64,000 nt of DNA from Bacillus alkalisoli (GTDB lineage Bacteria; Bacillota; Bacilli; Bacillales; Bacillaceae_I): the NCBI RefSeq assembly GCF_002797415.1, contig NZ_KZ454944.1:3601567-3665566 (forward strand). The letters are read 5' to 3'. This document shows, in pieces, positions 59,623 through 64,000 of the stretch. Under the pieces are notes generated by a model, which worked only from the letters and a program-made list of their open reading frames with translations, was not told the origin of the DNA and ran no database searches. Both the position numbers and the translations under genes were made by a program. Position 1 is the first letter of the stretch. Each line of letters opens with the position of its first letter.

Positions 59623-59814
59623 CTATATATCTAAGTTTCTAACAATCAAATATGCTAAAAGCCCAATCGGTCCTAAAATTAGTACAACTAATGCCCATAT
59701 ACAACCAATATTGGTACCTTGTTTCTTTTGTGCATCAAAAAACACCCATAAAAAGGCGATTAAACATAACAGCCAAACAATCGGAAAAACAAGTGCCAAT
59801 AACGCAATATCCAT
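59623..59814 (-). CDS. Small two-helix membrane protein (phospholipase D-N-terminal-like), paralog 2
   Basis: 63 residues with two membrane helices (MDIALLALVFPIVWLLCLIA and WALVVLILGPIGLLAYLIV). It lies 11 bp upstream of paralog 1 on the same strand, so the two form an operon that arose by tandem duplication. The ATG at 59814 follows GGAAGTGG. Confidence 0.8.
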   Translation of the reverse strand: MDIALLALVFPIVWLLCLIAFLWVFFDAQKKQGTNIGCIWALVVLILGPIGLLAYLIVRNLDI

Positions 59815-59915
59815 CGCGGCCACTTCCTTTTATTTTGTAAGATACCTTATGTCATATTTACGTTATAATAATGTAAAAGTTTCTAAATTTCGTATTATAT
59901 TAAAAATAAAATTCG

Positions 59916-60014
59916 GTGTGAAATGGGGACGGGGTTCGTTTCACATTTAACTAAACACATTAGTTAACGAAGGTTATTCGATAATGTGAAATAAACCCCG
60001 TCCCCATTTCACAC
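59916..60014. repeat. GGGGACGGGG long palindrome, copy 1
   Basis: The left arm GTGTGAAATGGGGACGGGG continues with TT..TTTCACATT; the right arm is its inverted copy with two mismatches, 31-32 bp per arm and a 35 bp centre. It lies before paiB. Confidence 0.9.
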
Positions 60015-60038
60015 TTTAAAGATTGGCGGATGATTATT

Positions 60039-60638
60039 ATGTATACACCGAAGTATTATAGGTTGGAAAATGAGGATAACGTGTTTCAAGTTATAGAGGA
60101 AAATTCGTTTGCTACTGTAGTTTCTTATAAAGATGGCGTGCCAACCGCAACTCACATACCATTGCTGGTACATAGGGAAGAGAATTATTTATCTGGTCAT
60201 TTTGCACGTGCTAATAAACAGTGGAGAGAATTGGATGGACAAGAAGTGTTAGCTATTTTTCATGGACCACATAGTTATATTTCTCCATCTTGGTATGAAA
60301 CAACCGATGCGGTACCTACTTGGAATTACGTAGCTGTTCATGTTTATGGAAAAGTAGAGATAGTAGAAGATGCTGAAGAGGTTAAAGCACTGCTTTCTAA
60401 AATGGTTGATAAGTATGAAGGAGTGGACAGCTCTTATAAGCTCGAAAATGTATCTGCGAGTTACTTAGATGGCTTATATAACGGACTGGTTTGTTTTAAA
60501 CTTCCTATTAGCAGAGTGGAAGCCACTGCAAAGTTAAGTCAAAATCATTCCGTTGAAAGGCAAGGTCGAGTAGTGAATGAGTTGCAAAAGGTCGGTACTG
60601 ATCAAGCAAAAGACGTTGCGAAATGGATGAAGGGTTGA
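60039..60638 (+). CDS. paiB: PaiB-family FMN-binding protein
   Basis: 199 residues of the FMN-binding split-barrel fold: MYTPKYYRLENEDNVFQVIE, PTATHIPLLVHRE, GHFARANKQWRELDGQEVLA and the conserved PTWNYVAVHVYGKVEIV. In B. subtilis PaiB, encoded beside the acetyltransferase PaiA, negatively affects protease production and sporulation. PaiA is not next to it here. The ATG at 60039 is chosen because GGCGG lies before it; another ATG at 60030 overlaps that site. It is flanked by two palindromes. Confidence 0.85.
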   Translation: MYTPKYYRLENEDNVFQVIEENSFATVVSYKDGVPTATHIPLLVHREENYLSGHFARANKQWRELDGQEVLAIFHGPHSYISPSWYETTDAVPTWNYVAVHVYGKVEIVEDAEEVKALLSKMVDKYEGVDSSYKLENVSASYLDGLYNGLVCFKLPISRVEATAKLSQNHSVERQGRVVNELQKVGTDQAKDVAKWMKG

Positions 60639-60725
60639 GAGATATGTTATGACGGTCGGTTTCGTCTATGTGAAATCAATTCCGTCTCTTTTTTTATGTT
60701 ATCATGATGTGTGTAGATGTAAACT

Positions 60726-60780
60726 GGGGACGGGGTTTGATTTCACATTCCTTTATAAATGAGAAATAAACCCCGTACCG
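60726..60780. repeat. GGGGACGGGG palindrome, copy 2
   Basis: GGGGACGGGGTTTGATTTCACA and its inverted partner GAGAAATAAACCCCGTACCG, with decay in the right arm. It lies between paiB and the RDD gene. Confidence 0.85.
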
Positions 60781-60802
60781 GATTATCATGGAGGTGAGCT
60801 TT

Positions 60803-61222
60803 TTGGAGATTAGAAGACCCGCTCGTTTTTCTGCTAGGTTTTTAGCAAGTTTGCTTGATTCACTTATTGTTACTGGTGTTGTTTTGACATTTATTACTTT
60901 TGTGGCAAGCGACCAGTTAAGTGATTTATTAAGAGGGTTAATGGTACAACTACTTTACACCGCATACTCAACGCTTGTGCCCTCTTTATGGCATGGTTAT
61001 GATATTGGTAAAAGGATTTGCAAAATTAGAATACGTAGATATAAGGACAATGAATTTGTTACATTTCCAAATATGATTTTACGTGAATTTGTCGGCCGAT
61101 TTCTCCTTACTTTTCTTACATTCGGCATAAGTATTATCATTAGTATCTTCATGGTTATATTCCGCGATGATAAAAGAGCAATTCATGATTTTATTGGAGG
61201 AACGTATGTGAGTGAGGACTAA
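60803..61222 (+). CDS. RDD-family membrane protein
   Basis: 139 residues with the RDD motif near the N-terminus (RRPARFSARFLASLLDSLIV), two to three membrane helices and the second conserved block LWHGYDIGKRICKIRI. RDD proteins of other bacteria are Na+/H+ antiporters or have unknown roles. The start is placed at TTG 60803 with GGAGGTGA 5 bases before; the ATG at 60788 lies just upstream of that site and lacks its own. Confidence 0.75.
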   Translation: MEIRRPARFSARFLASLLDSLIVTGVVLTFITFVASDQLSDLLRGLMVQLLYTAYSTLVPSLWHGYDIGKRICKIRIRRYKDNEFVTFPNMILREFVGRFLLTFLTFGISIIISIFMVIFRDDKRAIHDFIGGTYVSED

Positions 61223-61233
61223 TCTAAGATGAA

Positions 61234-61291
61234 AATTGGGGACGGGGTTAGATTTCACATTGGAATGTGAAATCTAACCCCGTCCCCAATT
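61234..61291. repeat. GGGGACGGGG palindrome, copy 3 (perfect)
   Basis: AATTGGGGACGGGG continues with TTAGATTTCACATT and is followed after two bases by its exact inverted copy, about 28 bp per arm. It lies between the convergent RDD and dgkB genes, where it may end both transcripts. Confidence 0.93.
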
Positions 61292-61293
61292 TC

Positions 61294-62208
61294 TTATTTT
61301 TCTGCTCTTTCTTTCGATACGATAAATTCTACATGTCTGTATAGGTTTTCGAATTCTCCTGGCAATAAGCCACCGAATTCGCCATCTAAGTTAAGTTGCA
61401 TTTTTTCTTTTGTTTGTATTTTGATACGGTTTGCTTTTGTGTAGATGATATGTGAATCTTTAATATGCTCTCCACGAAGAGCTAATGTTGCTACTTTAAT
61501 AAAGTCGGCGATGTTCGCCTTTTTTAAGATAATAAGGTCAAACATTCCATCGTTCAAACAAGAATCTGGTGCTAGTTTTTCAAAACCGCCTACTGAATTG
61601 GTTAGTGATACAAGAAATAACATAATTTCCCCTTCGTACACTTTTCCATCGTATTCAATATAAACATCTGACGGCCTAATAGAAGGTAACATCTCGATAC
61701 CTTTTAAGTAGTATGCTAATTGACCAATGGCTGTTTTTAGCTTACTTGGTACATCGTATGTTAGTTCCGTCAATTTTCCGCCACCTGCAATGTTAATAAA
61801 ATACTGCTGACTATCACCTTGTACCACTTTTCCAATATCAACGGGCATTGGTACCCCGTTTGCAATCAATCTAGCAGCTTCTAAAATATCTTCACGAGGC
61901 AAGCCAAGAGCACGTCCAAAGTCGTTAGTCGTACCAACAGGGATTACTCCGATCTTTGGTCGATATTCTTGTTCTGCAAGACCGTTTATTACTTCATTAA
62001 TCGTACCGTCTCCACCTGCAGCGATTACTAAGTCATACTTACGCTCGACTGCTACTCTCGCTGCACTAATCGCATCACCTGAGCACGTTGTCGCATGACA
62101 AGAAGTCTCGTAGCCTGCTTGTTCCATTATCGCCAACACTTCAGGTAAATGCTTCTTAAACAATTCTCTTCCAGATGTAGGATTATATATAATTCGTGCT
62201 CGTTTCAT
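61294..62208 (-). CDS. dgkB: Diacylglycerol kinase DgkB
   Basis: 304 residues, the length of B. subtilis DgkB (YerQ). IIYNPTSGRELFKKHLPE, the nucleotide loop IAAGGDGTINEVINGL and VIPVGTTNDFGRALG are the soluble DAG-kinase/sphingosine-kinase signature, and CLNDGMFDLIILKK is the conserved C-terminal site. It recycles diacylglycerol left by lipoteichoic acid synthesis into phosphatidic acid. AGGATG precedes the ATG. Convergent with the RDD gene. Confidence 0.92.
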   Translation of the reverse strand: MKRARIIYNPTSGRELFKKHLPEVLAIMEQAGYETSCHATTCSGDAISAARVAVERKYDLVIAAGGDGTINEVINGLAEQEYRPKIGVIPVGTTNDFGRALGLPREDILEAARLIANGVPMPVDIGKVVQGDSQQYFINIAGGGKLTELTYDVPSKLKTAIGQLAYYLKGIEMLPSIRPSDVYIEYDGKVYEGEIMLFLVSLTNSVGGFEKLAPDSCLNDGMFDLIILKKANIADFIKVATLALRGEHIKDSHIIYTKANRIKIQTKEKMQLNLDGEFGGLLPGEFENLYRHVEFIVSKERAEK

Positions 62209-62409
62209 GTATTCATCATCCTATTTTTTAATTTCGGCTTATCATACAGTCTTCTCATCCTCATACCAAATAAAGGGAATAAATATCCGCTAGATTACAT
62301 ATTAGCTCAAATAGCCTGTATAAAGCAATTATTATGTCTGAAAACAGTATAGTATTCGTAGCAAAGTGATGAAATTCGTCGGGGGAAAATCTTCCATTTA
62401 AAAATTAAA

Positions 62410-62442
62410 GCCACCAGCGAGAAGATGTTCGTTGGTGGCCTT
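62410..62442. terminator. Terminator of floT
   Basis: GCCACCA (62410-62416) pairs with TGGTGGC (62433-62439), just beyond the floT stop codon. Confidence 0.78.
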
Positions 62443-62452
62443 ATGCATTTGA

Positions 62453-64000
62453 TTAGTCTTGTTGCTTATCTTGGCCAGTTGGCTCTGTGCTGTTTTGTTT
62501 TACTGCATTTTTGGCTGCGATTTCGTTTGTTAACGAGTCGATGCTGCCACGCACGTTTGCTTTTCCAGAGAAGTTTTCGATTAACTCTTTTACATCAATG
62601 CCAGAAGAAGCTTTTAATGATTCTTGTAGTGTGGACATTAAGTTTGTTGCGTAACCAGTAATTTTGTTAGCACCGCTGTTCTCACCGTTTCCACCAGTAT
62701 CGACAACTGTAATTTTGTCGATGTTGCTAAGTGGGCTTGCAACTTGTTTTGCATATTCAGGAAGCATTTTTAAAATCATATCTAGAATTGCGGCTTGACC
62801 GAACTGCTCGAATGCTTCTGCAATCTTTTCTTTCGCTTCTGCTTCTGCTAAACCTTTTAGTCGGATAATCTCCGCTTGCGTTTCCCCTTGCGCACGTTCT
62901 GCATCTGCTTTTGCGATACCGTCGATACGTACTTTTTCTGCTTCTGCTTTTGCCATTGCTTCGATACGGTATTTTTGAGCATCGGCTTCTGCCATTTGAC
63001 GAGCTTTATCTGCCGCAGCTGCTTGCTCTACAGCGTAACGATCCGCATCTGCTTTCTTCTTTACTTCAGAATCATATTGACGCTCACGGCGAAGAATCTC
63101 TTTTTCTTCTAGTTCAATTTGTTTTTGACGCTCAATAATTTGAACTTGCATTTGTTGCTCTGTAACTTCTTGCTTCGAACGCGCTTCTTCTAAATGGTAC
63201 GCTTGGTCAGCACGTGCTTTGGCACTGTCTTGCTCTCTTCTATATTCTGCTACTTTTAGCTGATTAATTTTCTCTGCTTCTGCAATTTCAGTTGCACGTT
63301 CTAACTCAGCACGTTGCGCATCCTTTGATGCTTCCGCACGTTTAATACGTGTTTCTTTATCCGCTTCAGCTGTTGCAATATCTGCGTCACGTTTTACTTG
63401 GGCAATACGTGGACGTCCAAGAGATTCTAAGTATCCATTGTTATCGCGAATATCACGGATGGTAAAAGATACAATAATTAGACCCATTTTTGCTAAGTCT
63501 TGTGAAGCAACACGTTGAACTTCTTGAGAGAATTTTTCACGATTTTTGTAGATTTCTTCTACTGTCATCGATCCAAGAATAGAACGTAAGTGACCTTCTA
63601 ATACTTCACGTGCTTCATTCTCTAAATCTTCTTTTCTTTTTCCTAAAAATTGCTCCGCAGCTGTAGCAATGTCACCGATGGAGTTACCGATTTTAATAAT
63701 CGCTGTACCGTCTGCCATTACTGGAACACCTTGTTCTGTATATACCTCTGGTGTTCTTACGTCTAATTTAATAGATAGTAAGCTTAGTGGTTCTGCTTGT
63801 TGGAATACTGGAACGATAAATGCACCGCCACCTCGGACGATTTTAATTTTATTTCCCGATTCGTCTACATGAACATTTTTCCCACCTAAGTAGCTACCTG
63901 TTATGATTAACGCTTCGTCTGGACCAACTGTCTTATACCTTGCTACAAATACACCAATTAGTGCAAGAAGTAAAAAGACTACAATACCAATAATGATTAA
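62453..64000 (-). CDS. floT: Flotillin FloT (5' end outside the window)
   Basis: 516 codons are inside the window and only a few N-terminal residues are missing by comparison with B. subtilis FloT (YuaG, 509 aa). The order is an N-terminal membrane hairpin (IIGIVVFLLLALIGVFVARY), the PHB/SPFH domain (VGPDEALIITGSYLGGKNVH, SILGSMTVEEIYKNREKFSQ), then a long Glu/Ala-rich coiled coil (EADKETRIKRAEASKDAQRA) and a Gly-rich oligomerisation tail (DTGGNGENSGANKITGYATN). FloT organises membrane microdomains and supports secretion, sporulation signalling and kinase function. Its usual partner (YuaF/NfeD) would lie upstream, outside the window. Confidence 0.95.
   Translation of the reverse strand, partial: LIIIGIVVFLLLALIGVFVARYKTVGPDEALIITGSYLGGKNVHVDESGNKIKIVRGGGAFIVPVFQQAEPLSLLSIKLDVRTPEVYTEQGVPVMADGTAIIKIGNSIGDIATAAEQFLGKRKEDLENEAREVLEGHLRSILGSMTVEEIYKNREKFSQEVQRVASQDLAKMGLIIVSFTIRDIRDNNGYLESLGRPRIAQVKRDADIATAEADKETRIKRAEASKDAQRAELERATEIAEAEKINQLKVAEYRREQDSAKARADQAYHLEEARSKQEVTEQQMQVQIIERQKQIELEEKEILRRERQYDSEVKKKADADRYAVEQAAAADKARQMAEADAQKYRIEAMAKAEAEKVRIDGIAKADAERAQGETQAEIIRLKGLAEAEAKEKIAEAFEQFGQAAILDMILKMLPEYAKQVASPLSNIDKITVVDTGGNGENSGANKITGYATNLMSTLQESLKASSGIDVKELIENFSGKANVRGSIDSLTNEIAAKNAVKQNSTEPTGQDKQQD

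Overview
The window is low-GC Firmicute chromosome and reads as an endospore-forming member of the Bacillaceae. The markers are a KinB-type sporulation kinase, MreBH, FloT, YkvU, YhfW, YfmL, PaiB, bacterial nitric oxide synthase, and the DgkB/RlmCD neighbourhood known from Bacillus subtilis. Most genes lie on the minus strand. I see no prophage, insertion sequence, rRNA or tRNA gene, or CRISPR array.

Layout. 0-3.3 kb: the N-terminus of a membrane HtrA-like protease behind an ArlRS-like two-component system, then a zinc-ribbon protein. 3.8-8.3 kb: DUF1992 protein, NCS2 purine permease, Nudix protein, a 36-residue peptide, a DUF4397-sortase pseudogene and a CstR-type persulfide repressor. 8.4-20.8 kb: mreBH, nos, a COG0212 protein, ykvU, a large TspO-like protein, an NlpC/P60 enzyme, a second trypsin-like protease with a zinc-ribbon partner, yfmL and yhfW. 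20.8-29 kb: KinB-like kinase, EAL protein, AGCS symporter and the heterodimeric ABC exporter YfiBC. 29.5-32.6 kb: a thiamine-precursor ABC operon (thiY, a thiamine-binding-domain protein, thiX, thiZ) behind a TPP riboswitch and terminator. 32.6-40.6 kb: D-threonine aldolase-like enzyme, a Med-like/histidine kinase pair, coproporphyrinogen oxidase coupled to a small HTH protein, and a TraB protein. 41-46.4 kb: a ba3-type oxidase operon with a small subunit IIa and SCO, divergent from hmp. 46.5-55 kb: diguanylate cyclase, DUF3231 protein, an MFS/HTH-TPR divergent pair with twin operators, an alpha/beta hydrolase, DUF4064 protein and an ECF sigma/anti-sigma pair. 55-64 kb: AraC regulator, Tyr-rich cupin, YgjP-like peptidase, rlmCD, two tandem small membrane proteins, paiB, RDD protein, dgkB and floT (cut by the window edge).

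The most unusual content is intergenic. At least six gaps hold short-unit arrays whose motifs recur every 21 bp. Each locus has its own sequence: TGTTTCAAT at 2.7 and 25.0 kb, TGTCCG at 6.5 kb, GTGCGC at 6.65 kb, TCTATCG at 33.9 kb, CGGTCACTT at 39.2 kb. Two more gaps (14.25 and 42.2 kb) hold hairpin units with an exact 52 bp period. All are pyrimidine-rich on the + strand whatever the direction of the flanking genes, and all lie between co-directional genes. Separately there are three families of dispersed, hairpin-forming elements: a GC-rich element with a CTTTCCGCGG core (3 copies), an AT-rich MITE-like element (2 full, 2 partial copies) and GGGGACGGGG palindromes (3 copies).

Functional themes are envelope stress and proteolysis, c-di-GMP turnover, NO synthesis and NO detoxification, respiration under low oxygen with heme synthesis, and thiamine salvage.
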